A stretch of DNA of 44,578 bases from Bacteroidia bacterium (GTDB taxonomy: Bacteria > Bacteroidota > Bacteroidia > Chitinophagales > Saprospiraceae): assembly GCA_030430845.1 (NCBI GenBank), contig JAUIKE010000055.1, forward strand, positions 1-44,578. The letters are read 5' to 3'. Positions 1 to 7,665 of the stretch are shown piece after piece (the first letter of the stretch is position 1; each line of letters begins with the position of its first letter). A program made the translations under genes and the position numbers. The notes beneath the pieces were generated by a model. It searched no databases and was not told where the DNA came from. It saw nothing but the letters and a program-made list of their open reading frames with translations.

Positions 1-150
1 CATAATTCTAATCACAAAGGCTTTACTGGAAAATCTCACGATTGGGAAATTGTCTGGTCACAATCCTTTGATAACAAATCCAACGCTCTCAAAAAAGAAA
101 AAAACATAAAAAAACGTGGGGCTAAACGCTTCCTCAATGACTTAGCATAG
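1..150 (+). CDS. GIY-YIG family small nuclease, 5' end outside window
   Basis: The frame is open from the first base and stops with TAG at 148-150, giving the last 49 residues of a small UvrC-like GIY-YIG protein. The tail carries the typical ending of the family (alternating Lys with KKRGAKRFLNDLA). The first 100 bases are identical to 474-573, which lie inside a second, broken copy downstream of the tRNA. This copy keeps the normal C-terminus, so it is probably the intact member of the pair. Such small GIY-YIG genes are common next to tRNA genes in Bacteroidota; whether they act as homing-type nucleases is not established. The N-terminal GIY and YIG strands are not visible here. Confidence 0.75.
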   Translation, partial: HNSNHKGFTGKSHDWEIVWSQSFDNKSNALKKEKNIKKRGAKRFLNDLA

Positions 151-170
151 TGCAGGCCCGACTTGCGCAT

Positions 171-185
171 CCCGCCTCGGGCGGG
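171..185. other. GC-rich hairpin upstream of tRNA-Ser
   Basis: CCCGCC (171-176) and GGCGGG (180-185) form a 6-bp perfect stem with a 3-nt loop, 20 bp after the GIY-YIG stop codon. There is no following T tract, so a rho-independent terminator is only a weak suggestion. Confidence 0.35.
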
Positions 186-237
186 AGGGCCGCTTAAATC
201 GAATCCTGCCGCCCTATTTAATTACTTTTAGCCATTC

Positions 238-326
238 GGTGACGTGGGTGAGTGGCTGAAACCACCGGTTTGCTAAACCGACGTACTCTGAAAGGGGTAC
301 CGCGGGTTCGAATCCCGCCGTCACCG
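238..326 (+). tRNA. tRNA-Ser (anticodon GCT)
   Basis: The acceptor stem GGTGACG (238-244) pairs with CGTCACC (319-325), followed by discriminator G326. The anticodon loop reads TT-GCT-AA. There is a long variable arm (GTAC...GTAC, class II tRNA as expected for Ser) and a TpsiC loop GGTTCGAAT flanked by GCG.../...CGC stem bases. CCA is not encoded. The length of 89 nt fits tRNA-Ser. GCT decodes AGC/AGU. The first anticodon-stem pair looks like a C-A mismatch. Confidence 0.95.
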
Positions 327-337
327 CAACATTCCTA

Positions 338-366
338 ACCACTATCAATTCGTTGATGGTGGTTTT
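338..366 (+). terminator. Rho-independent terminator after tRNA-Ser
   Basis: An 11-bp stem (338-348 with 353-363, one T-G wobble) is closed by a TTCG tetraloop (349-352) and followed by a short T run (363-366) and more T-rich sequence. It begins 12 nt after the mature tRNA end and is therefore the likely transcription end of the tRNA gene. Confidence 0.8.
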
Positions 367-380
367 CTCATTTTTACACC

Positions 381-584
381 ATGCCTTACTACACTTATAT
401 TATTTTCTCCTCTAAGATTAATAAGTTTTATGTAGGATTTACTTCCCTTGACCTCGCAGAAAGGCTTCGCAGGCATAATTCTAATCACAAAGGCTTTACT
501 GGAAAATCTCACGATTGGGAAATTGTCTGGTCACAATCCTTTGATAACAAATCCAACGCTCTCAAAAAAGAAATTCATCTATGA
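381..584 (+). pseudogene. GIY-YIG nuclease, second copy, 3' end lost
   Basis: The frame starts at ATG 381, 15 bp after the tRNA terminator. It encodes the N-terminal strands characteristic of GIY-YIG nucleases (YYTYII at residues 3-8 and FYVGFT at 16-21, the latter corresponding to YIG) and the conserved Arg in LAERLRRHN. Protein sequence is identical to the upstream copy up to ALKKE, then changes to Ile-His-Leu-stop. The conserved Lys-rich C-terminus of about 16 residues present in the upstream copy is missing. The break coincides with the edge of a minus-strand transposase fragment, so this is a truncated gene. The catalytic core may still be complete, so residual activity cannot be excluded. 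Confidence 0.7.
474..573 (+). repeat. Perfect 100-bp direct repeat of 1-100
   Basis: Bases 474-573 repeat bases 1-100 exactly, at an offset of 473 bp; the repeat may extend left beyond the window. Identity ends at 573/574, exactly where the transposase remnant begins. The duplicated unit therefore contains a GIY-YIG gene on each side of the tRNA gene. Confidence 0.95.
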
Positions 585-699
585 TGCGAACCAGCGCATT
601 TTCCTTTACTAGATCTTCTAGCAGTACCGGCAATTCTATTCGAAGATTTTGATCATAGCTCTTACAGCGTATTTCACGTTTTTGTTCTATCTTCCCCAT
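574..699 (-). pseudogene. Transposase N-terminal remnant (IS1182/DUF772-like)
   Basis: Read on the minus strand from ATG at 699, the frame gives about 42 residues: a basic start, then Tyr-Asp-Gln-Asn followed by a leucine-rich stretch and ELPVLLEDLVKENALVRIID. This is the pattern at the start of IS1182/IS5-type transposases (YxQNQ...LLP..L..LIPENHLVR.ID). The frame runs into the GIY-YIG copy at 573, where homology must end, so only the 5' tip of the transposase gene remains. The terminal inverted repeat of the element should lie between 700 and about 740 but I could not define it. Family assignment is by motif recall only. Confidence 0.6.
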
Positions 700-767
700 G
701 AGCAGTTGATGTTAGCTAAGTTTTGTCGTGATTATTAAACTAACTCTTTCGTATAATAAAATACACA

Positions 768-1706
768 ATGAAACAATCTTTTTTGATCTTAGCGCTATTG
801 TTAATTAGTGTTTTAGGGTTCTCCCAAAATCCTTTCATCACCCATATGTATACAGCTGACCCTTCGGCCAGAGTGTTTAACGATACGCTCTATGTATTTC
901 CGTCGCATGATGAAGACGATGCCGAATGGTTTAACATGAAAGATTGGCACGTATTCTCAACTACGGATATGAAAAACTGGACCGACCACGGTAAAGCTTT
1001 TTCATTGGACGAAATAAGCTGGGCGGATACCATGGCCTGGGCTCCCGATTGTATAGCACGGAATGGGAAATACTATTTCTATTATCCTGTCGAACAAAGC
1101 AAAATTGGAGTTGCTGTTAGCGATACCCCCTATGGTTATTTTAAAGATCCATTGGATTCAGCTCTCATTCACATCAATTCAAATGGAGTAGTCTGTAACC
1201 GGGATTTCATCGATCCCGGAGTTTTTATAGACGATGATGGGCAAGCTTATCTATACATGGGACAGCTAGTTGTTAATGCCATCAAACTAAATGATGATAT
1301 GATTTCTTACGACGGCAAAGTACATCTGCTGGAAGGTACACCTGATTTTTTTGAAGCCATCTGGATGCACAAATACAAGGGAAAATATTACCTCTCCTAT
1401 GTTGGAAAAAGTGGGGAAATAAAATATTGCACAAGTGACCATCCACTAGGACCATTCGAATACAAAGGTGTTATTCTGGAAAGAATGAATAGTGGTACAA
1501 ACCATCACTCCATTGTTGAATACAAAGGCCAGTGGTACCTGTTTTACCACAATTCTGACTTATATTTTAAGAATCACCCTGAAGTTGAGGAGAAGTTTGG
1601 TTGGGGACATGAGGGATCGGTACACCCTTTTCGCAGATCCATTTGCTTTGACAAGTTGCATTACAACGAGGATGGAACAATCCGGAAGGTGATACCAACA
1701 AAATGA
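768..1706 (+). CDS. Secreted GH43-like glycosidase
   Basis: This 312-aa protein has an N-terminal signal peptide (about residues 1-19, ending GFSQ). Its five-bladed propeller sequence is typical of glycoside hydrolase family 43 (arabinofuranosidases and xylosidases). The expected acidic triad can be placed: base Asp31 in YTADPSARVF, pKa-modulating Asp149 in DFIDPGV, and general acid Glu196 in FFEAIWMHKYKGKYYL. Length is normal for a single-domain GH43. It is exported, so it probably removes arabinose or xylose side chains outside the cytoplasm. It stands alone on the plus strand, about 12 kb from the nearest polysaccharide gene of the same family, and converges with the gap gene. Exact specificity cannot be read from sequence. 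Confidence 0.85.
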   Translation: MKQSFLILALLLISVLGFSQNPFITHMYTADPSARVFNDTLYVFPSHDEDDAEWFNMKDWHVFSTTDMKNWTDHGKAFSLDEISWADTMAWAPDCIARNGKYYFYYPVEQSKIGVAVSDTPYGYFKDPLDSALIHINSNGVVCNRDFIDPGVFIDDDGQAYLYMGQLVVNAIKLNDDMISYDGKVHLLEGTPDFFEAIWMHKYKGKYYLSYVGKSGEIKYCTSDHPLGPFEYKGVILERMNSGTNHHSIVEYKGQWYLFYHNSDLYFKNHPEVEEKFGWGHEGSVHPFRRSICFDKLHYNEDGTIRKVIPTK

Positions 1707-1834
1707 TATGCCTCATGGCCAAACCTTACCTAGGCTGGTTGCTGTTAAAAGTATGCCCTTTTTTATATCTGTTCTCAATGAGGAGTATTCTTTTATGCCA
1801 TTCGGCAAGGTTGGCGAGAGGCTAAAAACAAGGC

Positions 1835-3286
1835 CTAATAATACCGTAACCGAGTCACTCCTGCCAACCGCTTCGCCACACGCATCACTTGTCGGGTATA
1901 GCCATATTCATTATCATACCATACATACAGAACAATTCCTTTTCCATCTTTTGAAACAATGGTAGAGGGAGAATCGAAAATAGAAGGTGTTGGACTACCC
2001 ACCAAATCACTCGAAACCAACTCGTCATAGAAGGAATATTTGATTTGCTCCACCAGCTCACCCTTTAAGGCAGCTTGACGCATAATTTCGTTCACGGCTT
2101 CTTTGGTTGTTTTTTGTTGGACCTGCAAATTTAAAACAGCAAGGGAGACATTCGGTGTAGGCACCCGGATCGCATTTCCTGTAAACTTACCTTCCAATTC
2201 TGGTAATACTTTAGCGATGGCACTTGCCGCCCCTGTCTCTGTAATAACCATATTTAAAGCGGCCGAACGGCCTCTACGGTGCTTACGGTGAAAGTTATCC
2301 AACAGGTTTTGATCATTTGTATAAGAATGGACCGTTTCGGCATGCCCTTTTTCAATACCTAAGGTTTGATTAATAACCGCTAAAACAGGAAGAATAGCAT
2401 TAGTAGTACAGCTGGCAGCAGACCATATTTTTTCGTCCTTATAATCATACTTGTTGCTGTTCACTCCATAAACAATATTAGGAATATCTCCTTTGCCCGG
2501 GGCAGTCAATAAAACTTTGGAAGTTCCTTTAGCTTGTAAATGACGACTCAAACCTACTCTATCTCGCCAAGCACCCGTATTATCTATAACGAGTGCCTCC
2601 TCAATACCATATTCTGTATAATCAATATCTTCAGGTTTGCCTGCTGAAATGAATTGTACCTTATGGCCATTAATCCATAGGCATTGATTATCCACATCTG
2701 TAATCACCGTTCCAGGAAAATTACCGTGTACAGAATCCGTCATCAATAAATTAGCCCGTTTAATAATATCTTCTGGCGATTTATCACGAGTAACCACTGC
2801 CCTCAATCGCAATTGCTCTCCTTTACCTGCTTGTACAATCAGTTCGCGTGCCGCTATTCGACCGATTCGACCAAATCCATATAAAACTACATCTTTTGGT
2901 TGCAAATTAATTTTATCCTTACCTACAAAGGCTTTCAATTTATTAGAAATGAAAGCCACTTCATCGGTATAGTCTTGTTTTTCACTCAGCCATTCCACAT
3001 TTATTCTGCCTATATCTAGCCGAGAGGGAGCAATGTCAACATAAAAAATAGCCTTGGCTAGCTTTAATGTGTCATGAATAGTGATGGGTTGCTTGACGAC
3101 TTCACGGGCATAGTGATGTAGATTAAGTATCTCAGAGGAGCTTTTCTCAACCAATTGATTACGAAAAAGTAGTAATTCAATAGATTTTTCAAACCATAAC
3201 TTGCCAATAACAGTAATCAGTTCCAGAGCTGCTTTTTCATCCTCAATCCATCTTTTGAGGCCGTGTTCATAAATTTGTGCGGACAT
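1835..3286 (-). CDS. gap: Glyceraldehyde-3-phosphate dehydrogenase, long form
   Basis: This enzyme oxidises glyceraldehyde-3-phosphate to 1,3-bisphosphoglycerate with NAD(P) in glycolysis, or runs in reverse. The NAD-binding motif GFGRIGR lies at residues 137-143 and the catalytic Cys293 in ASCTTN. The C-terminus carries YDNEYGYT. At 483 aa it is about 150 residues longer than the standard enzyme because of an N-terminal helical extension (residues 1-130). This long form is known from Bacteroidota and some other bacteria. It is a core-metabolism gene and is divergent from the aminopeptidase gene. The 3' end faces the GH43 gene with no clear terminator in the 128 bp between them. DHAP from rhamnose cleavage would enter glycolysis through triose-phosphate isomerase and this step. 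Confidence 0.93.
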   Translation of the reverse strand: MSAQIYEHGLKRWIEDEKAALELITVIGKLWFEKSIELLLFRNQLVEKSSSEILNLHHYAREVVKQPITIHDTLKLAKAIFYVDIAPSRLDIGRINVEWLSEKQDYTDEVAFISNKLKAFVGKDKINLQPKDVVLYGFGRIGRIAARELIVQAGKGEQLRLRAVVTRDKSPEDIIKRANLLMTDSVHGNFPGTVITDVDNQCLWINGHKVQFISAGKPEDIDYTEYGIEEALVIDNTGAWRDRVGLSRHLQAKGTSKVLLTAPGKGDIPNIVYGVNSNKYDYKDEKIWSAASCTTNAILPVLAVINQTLGIEKGHAETVHSYTNDQNLLDNFHRKHRRGRSAALNMVITETGAASAIAKVLPELEGKFTGNAIRVPTPNVSLAVLNLQVQQKTTKEAVNEIMRQAALKGELVEQIKYSFYDELVSSDLVGSPTPSIFDSPSTIVSKDGKGIVLYVWYDNEYGYTRQVMRVAKRLAGVTRLRYY

Positions 3287-3411
3287 TTTTAATTTGATTT
3301 TATTAGGTATAAAAAATGATTATTGCCCTCAGGAAGAGGCAGTCGTTTTACTTTTTTAGAAAATTTTAATTAATCTAAGTTGCGATACACGCACCTTTAG
3401 ATTTACAAATT

Positions 3412-3460
3412 AGGGATAGAATTGGACGCCGCCCGGGGCGGCGTCCAATTCTATCCCTAA
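3412..3460. repeat. Perfect 23-bp-arm palindrome between divergent genes
   Basis: Left arm 3412-3434 and right arm 3438-3460 are exact reverse complements over 23 bp around a CGG spacer. The stem is GC-rich at its tip (GACGCCGCC/GGCGGCGTC). It sits in the 280-bp space between gap (minus) and the aminopeptidase (plus), where no gene ends. A terminator role for these two genes is therefore unlikely. It may be an intergenic repeat or protect against readthrough of distal promoters. The rest of the 3287-3566 space is AT-rich and shows no gene. Confidence 0.9.
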
Positions 3461-3566
3461 ACAGGGGTTTCATAATTTTTTTTAAAAGGTCAATTGGCAA
3501 CAGCATGAAAGTAACAAAAATTCATTTTATTGAAGCCGCTTCTATTTCATTAAAAAAACAAGAGAA

Positions 3567-4955
3567 ATGTTCCCTCCAAAAACATATACAGAAAGACGAA
3601 GAACCCTAAAGGAGAAAGTAGGCAAAGGATTGATACTACTGTTCGGTAACGAACTGTCTCCTATGAATTATACCGACAACACCTATCATTTTCGGCAAGA
3701 CAGTACCTTTCTGTATTATTTCGGCATCCAACGTCCGGGACTGGTAGGCTTGATCGATATCGACCATGACCGGGAAATCCTTTTTGGAAATGAGCATACC
3801 ATCGAAGATACCGTGTGGATGGGTCCACAGCCAAGTATTGCGGAGCAGGCCGCAAAATGCGGGGTGGCTCATTTAAAAGCCAGTAGTAAGCTCCCTGCTA
3901 TGCTGGAATCAGTTAAGAAAAATAAGCAACCCCTTCATTTTTTGCCCTTGTATCGTCCCGAAAATAAAATCAAACTAGGTGAGTTGATTGGCCTCCCACC
4001 TCATGAGGTCGCCACTAAATACTCGCTGGATTTGGTAAAAGCAGTGATCTCACAACGGGAGTTTAAAACGGAAGAAGAATTAGTTGAGCTCAACCGTGCC
4101 GTTGATGTTTCAGTGGATATGCATGTGGCGGCCATGAAATTTGCCAAAGCGGGCATGACCGAGGCGGAGGTAACTGCCGAAGTGTACAAAACGGCCATCG
4201 CCGCCGGAGGTAATATTTCTTTCCCCATCATTGCCACTAAAAATGGCCAAACCCTGCATAATCATTACCATGGGAACACCATCCAGGAAGGTGATCTGTT
4301 TTTGTTGGATGCCGGTTATGAAAACCCCATGTCTTATGCCGGGGATCTGTCGAGCACCTTTCCGGTGGGTAAAAAGTTAACTTCCGAACAAAAAGAAATT
4401 TATCAGATCACTTTAGAGGCCCACCAGGCGGCAATCGATGCCCTAGGCTTGGGGATTCCTTTCAAAAATGCACATCTGGCCGCCTGCACCGCTATTTTCG
4501 ATGGCTTAAAGGCCATGGGGTTCACCAAGGGAAATACTTCGGATGCCGTTGAAGCAGGCGCCCATGCGCTGTTCTTTCCCTGTGGAACCGGCCATATGAT
4601 GGGCTTGGATGTTCATGACATGGAGGACTTGGGTGAGGTTTGGGTCGGTTATGATGGCTCACCCAAAAGCACCCAGTTCGGATTAAAATCGTTGCGCCTG
4701 GCCAAACCACTAAAAGTAGGGCATGTATTTACGATTGAGCCCGGCATTTATTTCATTCCTGAGTTGATTGACCTATGGCGTTCCCAGAACAAATTCAATG
4801 AATTTATTAATTGGGAAAAAGTCGATAGCTTCCGCCATTTTGGCGGCATCCGCAATGAAGAAGATCTTGTTATGACTGAACAAGGAGCTCAATTATTGGG
4901 CAAAGCCAAGCCCAAGACTATTGAGGAGATCGAAGCTATTCGGGCGGAGGTTTGA
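3567..4955 (+). CDS. pepP: Xaa-Pro aminopeptidase (peptidase M24B)
   Basis: This 462-aa cytosolic metallopeptidase removes N-terminal residues preceding proline. It has an N-terminal creatinase-like domain (about 1-165) and a C-terminal pita-bread domain. The five metal ligands are present: Asp248 (LLDAGYE), Asp260 (YAGDLSS), His343 (GTGHMMG), Glu391 (FTIEPGIY) and Glu431 (GIRNEEDLVMTEQG). His350 (DVHD) is the usual substrate-binding histidine. The start at 3567 gives a natural N-terminus (FPPKTYTERR). It is a housekeeping gene with no evident tie to the sugar cluster, and it is followed by a strong bidirectional hairpin. Confidence 0.92.
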   Translation: MFPPKTYTERRRTLKEKVGKGLILLFGNELSPMNYTDNTYHFRQDSTFLYYFGIQRPGLVGLIDIDHDREILFGNEHTIEDTVWMGPQPSIAEQAAKCGVAHLKASSKLPAMLESVKKNKQPLHFLPLYRPENKIKLGELIGLPPHEVATKYSLDLVKAVISQREFKTEEELVELNRAVDVSVDMHVAAMKFAKAGMTEAEVTAEVYKTAIAAGGNISFPIIATKNGQTLHNHYHGNTIQEGDLFLLDAGYENPMSYAGDLSSTFPVGKKLTSEQKEIYQITLEAHQAAIDALGLGIPFKNAHLAACTAIFDGLKAMGFTKGNTSDAVEAGAHALFFPCGTGHMMGLDVHDMEDLGEVWVGYDGSPKSTQFGLKSLRLAKPLKVGHVFTIEPGIYFIPELIDLWRSQNKFNEFINWEKVDSFRHFGGIRNEEDLVMTEQGAQLLGKAKPKTIEEIEAIRAEV

Positions 4956-4975
4956 ATGCTCCTTCGTGACGGTTA

Positions 4976-5031
4976 CGTTGGTGGCGGTTTCCAACCTACG
5001 GTTTGGAAACCGCCACCAACGAAAGTTTTTT
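4976..5031. terminator. Strong terminator between convergent genes
   Basis: Arms 4976-4994 and 5003-5021 are perfect reverse complements over 19 bp (CGTTGGTGGCGG...), with an 8-nt centre. AAAG and six T residues (5026-5031) follow on the plus strand. It lies between the stop of the aminopeptidase gene and the stop of the convergent 73-aa gene and can serve as terminator for the plus-strand gene. Confidence 0.8.
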
Positions 5032-5052
5032 CCTAACAAAATCCGCGCTTCA

Positions 5053-5274
5053 TTATTTAAAATCAACTTTCAACCGTCCTAGTTGACGGGTGGCTTCCTC
5101 CTTTTTCTCATCGTTAAGCTCTATCTCAATTTCCTTCCCGTCCACTAATTCATCGATCAGTTCTTTGGATTCTTTCAGTCCTAATCGAACGGTGCTATAT
5201 GTCAATACCCATTGAATTAAAGTTAGCCTTTCTTTCGTGCCACCTGAAAAATTATAGAGCTTAATTGTGCTCAT
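5053..5274 (-). CDS. Small protein resembling L7/L12 C-terminal domain
   Basis: This 73-aa protein has no signal peptide. Residues 28-50 (TVRLGLKESKELIDELVDGKEIEIEL region) and the C-terminal EATRQLGRLKVDF follow the alternating pattern of the ribosomal protein L7/L12 C-terminal domain, where GLKEAK-(D/E)LV and a final EAxxxxxxLxxxGAKVEL are conserved. It lacks the N-terminal dimerisation domain and hinge of a true L7/L12. Free-standing copies of this fold occur in other bacteria, but their role is largely unknown. It is transcribed alone on the minus strand. The similarity is my own reading and is moderate. Confidence 0.7.
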   Translation of the reverse strand: MSTIKLYNFSGGTKERLTLIQWVLTYSTVRLGLKESKELIDELVDGKEIEIELNDEKKEEATRQLGRLKVDFK

Positions 5275-5303
5275 GACAATACTATTTTTTTTTAAAAGGC
5301 TGC

Positions 5304-6641
5304 CTAAAACATTCGATACTCCGAGTCCAAATACTGATTCGCCTCCTTTTCTTTAAACTCAGCCTTTTCACTGTCCCAATGCAAAGTCTTGTTGGGGAAA
5401 CGACCAGCAATGACGCCCAACAGGATGGTCTCCGTTAGCCTGGCGGAATAAGAAAACGGTGCACTGCAATCTTTTTTTCCAAAACAAGCTTCCACAAACT
5501 CGTGATAGTGCTTATTCGCCTCCGGTCCGTAGTCTTTTGTTGGTGCACCTAGCTTACCAGCAGGATCGTATTTGGAAATGTCAATTTTCTGATACCTACC
5601 ATCCACGATCAGGCGGGGCAATTGCATAAAGTGAGGAAGCAGCAAGCGCCCTTTTTCTCCCATAAACATAGCCCCCTGGTCAGGAAGGGCTTCACCATTG
5701 GGGAGTCTTAGGTCCTTGTGATCTTTAGGAGCTCCGGCCCCGTCGTACCAAATCCATTTCAGGCTTTTGGCCGTGTATTGAGTGCCGGGAAACTTGTAGG
5801 TAACAATATTATGCTCTGGGAAACCAAATCCGGTAGGCTTTCGGCATTTGTTCTTAATGGTTCTGGGTACATCCAGCGCCAGAGCATTGTAAGGGGTATC
5901 AAAAATGTGCACCCCCATATCACCTAAGGTGCCGCATCCATAATCCAGTAACTTTCTCCAGTTTCCGGGATGGTACACCCCTTCTTTGTAAGGTCTTTTG
6001 GCAGAGGTGCCCAGCCAAAGATTCCAGTCCAGATGTTCCGGTTCCGGGTCCGAGCCTTCCGGTTCCGGCCCGTCAAAGCCCCAGTTTTTGGGCGACCAGG
6101 CCCGAACAGTATGGACTTTGCCAATAATGCCCGACTGAATTAATAAGGTTGCTAATTTATAATCGTAAAAAGAGTGCACCTGGATGCCCATTTGAGTAAC
6201 CAGCTTTTTGTCTTCTGCCATTTTCCGCATGGCCCTGGCCTCTGTCACATGGTGCGTCAGCGGCTTTTGGCAGTACACGGCCTTGTCCATTTCCATGGCC
6301 ATCATGGAGGCAGGTGCATGTGTATGATCAGGCGTGGACACCACGACGGCATCTATCTCATTTCCCATTTCCTCCAGCAGCTTTCTGTAATCAGCATACA
6401 CCTTAGCTTTGGGGAACATCTCCTTCGCTTTCGCCAAAGCATTCGCATCTACATCACATAAGGCCGTTACCACCACATCCGGATGGGAAGCAAACGATTT
6501 CAGGTCTTCCATGCCCATCCCCCCTACTCCAATATGAGCCGTTCTCAAAGTGTCGTTCTGGGTCATGGCCCAGGCGCTGGAAGGCAACAGGGTTATAGAG
6601 GATAAGACTGCTGTATTTTTGAGGAAATCTCTTCTTTTCAT
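5304..6641 (-). CDS. Gfo/Idh/MocA-family oxidoreductase with Tat signal
   Basis: This 445-aa protein starts with a twin-arginine signal (KRRDFLKNT, cleavage near SAWA at about 25), so it is exported folded with its cofactor. The Rossmann motif IGVGGMG follows at residues 37-43, and the family's EKP-type motif appears as CQKPLTH. These are NAD(P)-dependent sugar or glycoside dehydrogenases, and many exported members act on carbohydrate C3 or related positions. It lies downstream of two DUF1080 genes but is separated from them by a 414-bp gap filled with a nested palindrome, so it may be transcribed separately. A role with the DUF1080 proteins in keto-glycoside chemistry is an inference from context. 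Confidence 0.88.
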   Translation of the reverse strand: MKRRDFLKNTAVLSSITLLPSSAWAMTQNDTLRTAHIGVGGMGMEDLKSFASHPDVVVTALCDVDANALAKAKEMFPKAKVYADYRKLLEEMGNEIDAVVVSTPDHTHAPASMMAMEMDKAVYCQKPLTHHVTEARAMRKMAEDKKLVTQMGIQVHSFYDYKLATLLIQSGIIGKVHTVRAWSPKNWGFDGPEPEGSDPEPEHLDWNLWLGTSAKRPYKEGVYHPGNWRKLLDYGCGTLGDMGVHIFDTPYNALALDVPRTIKNKCRKPTGFGFPEHNIVTYKFPGTQYTAKSLKWIWYDGAGAPKDHKDLRLPNGEALPDQGAMFMGEKGRLLLPHFMQLPRLIVDGRYQKIDISKYDPAGKLGAPTKDYGPEANKHYHEFVEACFGKKDCSAPFSYSARLTETILLGVIAGRFPNKTLHWDSEKAEFKEKEANQYLDSEYRMF

Positions 6642-6701
6642 GGACTAAAAACTTTTATTCAGTGGAATTGATATTTTTTTACTAAAGATAACAAATCAAT
6701 A

Positions 6702-7045
6702 GAGCGGCCGGTAGGTCCGAACATTGAAAATTGAAAACTGAAGTTCCAATACATTGAGAATAGCAGCTACGCTAATGGCTAATCGAACTACCATTTTGCC
6801 TTATGGACAAAGAGTCCCGGAGGGACGATATATCGGTAACCCCATGCGTCAGCATGGGGAAAAGCCCATACTAAACTTCATAGAGCCCCAGCGGGGCGGC
6901 ACATCTGACAGCGGCCAGACAGGTGTGCCGCCCCGCTGGGGCTCCCTTCATATGAGGACATCTTTGTCCATAAAATAATCTGCCGGTACAGCTAATTGCT
7001 AAAAGGTAATTATCCATGTTCAATGTTCGGGTCAAGTGGCCGCTC
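6702..7045. repeat. Nested palindromic element, CGAACATTGAA family copy 1
   Basis: This fills most of the 414-bp gap 6642-7055, which has no gene. From outside inward: GAGCGGCC (6702-6709) with GGCCGCTC (7038-7045); CCGAACATTGAA (6717-6728) with TTCAATGTTCGG (7019-7030); TATGGACAAAGA near 6802-6813 with TCTTTGTCCATA near 6960; a GTCCCGGAGGGAC hairpin; a CCCCATGC...GCATGGGG hairpin; and a long arm AGCCCCAGCGGGGCGGCAC near 6883 pairing with its complement near 6928-6946. Several elements appear stacked inside one another. The CGAACATTGAA pair recurs in two other places in this window. Confidence 0.85.
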
Positions 7046-7055
7046 CAGTTATTAG

Positions 7056-7664
7056 CTATCTTTGAGCTATGGGTTTGATCATAATATTCCGCCAACGAAC
7101 CTTGATGCCACCTCCATCGTGAATTTGAAGGACTATGGCTCCTTTTCCTGCTCCAATTTTTTGATCTTCAATCTGAATCATCTCTACCCCATTTAACCAG
7201 CTGGTAACTACAGGGCCGACTGCCTTAATTTTCAAGGTATTCCAGTCGCCCATCTTTAAGGCACTGTCCTTTTCTGGTTCCGGCTTAATCAACCATCCAC
7301 GGCCGTAGGACTCATAGATACCGCCTGTAAATTTCCCAGGGGGCGCTACTTCAACTTGCCAGCCGCTAATTTTGGTGCCTTCTACCGTGGATCTAAAAAA
7401 AACGCCGCTATTGCCATCTGCTTCTTGTTTAAACTCCAGGCTCAATTCGAAATCGTCGTAAAAGTCATTGGTGGCCAGATAACCGTATTCAGCTTCGGGG
7501 CCACTTTCGCAGATTAGTTCTCCATCCTCGACATACCACTTTTCACTGCCGTATATCGTCCAACCATCCAGGCTTTTGCCATCAAATAGCCTGATTTTAT
7601 TCAAGCTAGAGTTACAACTAAGCAAAATAAAAGCAAGTGGTATTAAAATCAGGAAATGTCTCAT
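7056..7664 (-). CDS. DUF1080 (3-keto-disaccharide hydrolase-like) lipoprotein
   Basis: This is a predicted lipoprotein of about 202 aa (lipobox FILLSC) followed by a single DUF1080 concanavalin-like beta-sandwich with the family landmarks LFDGKSLDGWTIYG, GNSGVFFRS, and IVLQIHDGGGIKVRWRNIMI. Some DUF1080 proteins hydrolyse 3-keto glycosides. I chose ATG at 7664, which begins 1 nt after the TAA of the preceding gene; a GTG at 7676 would overlap that gene by 11 bp. The close packing indicates translational coupling with its DUF1080 neighbour. It acts in the periplasm or at the outer membrane. The substrate is unknown. Confidence 0.82.
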   Translation of the reverse strand: MRHFLILIPLAFILLSCNSSLNKIRLFDGKSLDGWTIYGSEKWYVEDGELICESGPEAEYGYLATNDFYDDFELSLEFKQEADGNSGVFFRSTVEGTKISGWQVEVAPPGKFTGGIYESYGRGWLIKPEPEKDSALKMGDWNTLKIKAVGPVVTSWLNGVEMIQIEDQKIGAGKGAIVLQIHDGGGIKVRWRNIMIKPIAQR

Positions 7665-7665
7665 A

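Noticed and set aside
1708..1965. 85-aa frame after the GH43 gene
   Set aside because: Half of it overlaps the gap gene in antisense, and the first half has no domain or start signals. It may be decayed sequence but there is nothing to support a gene.
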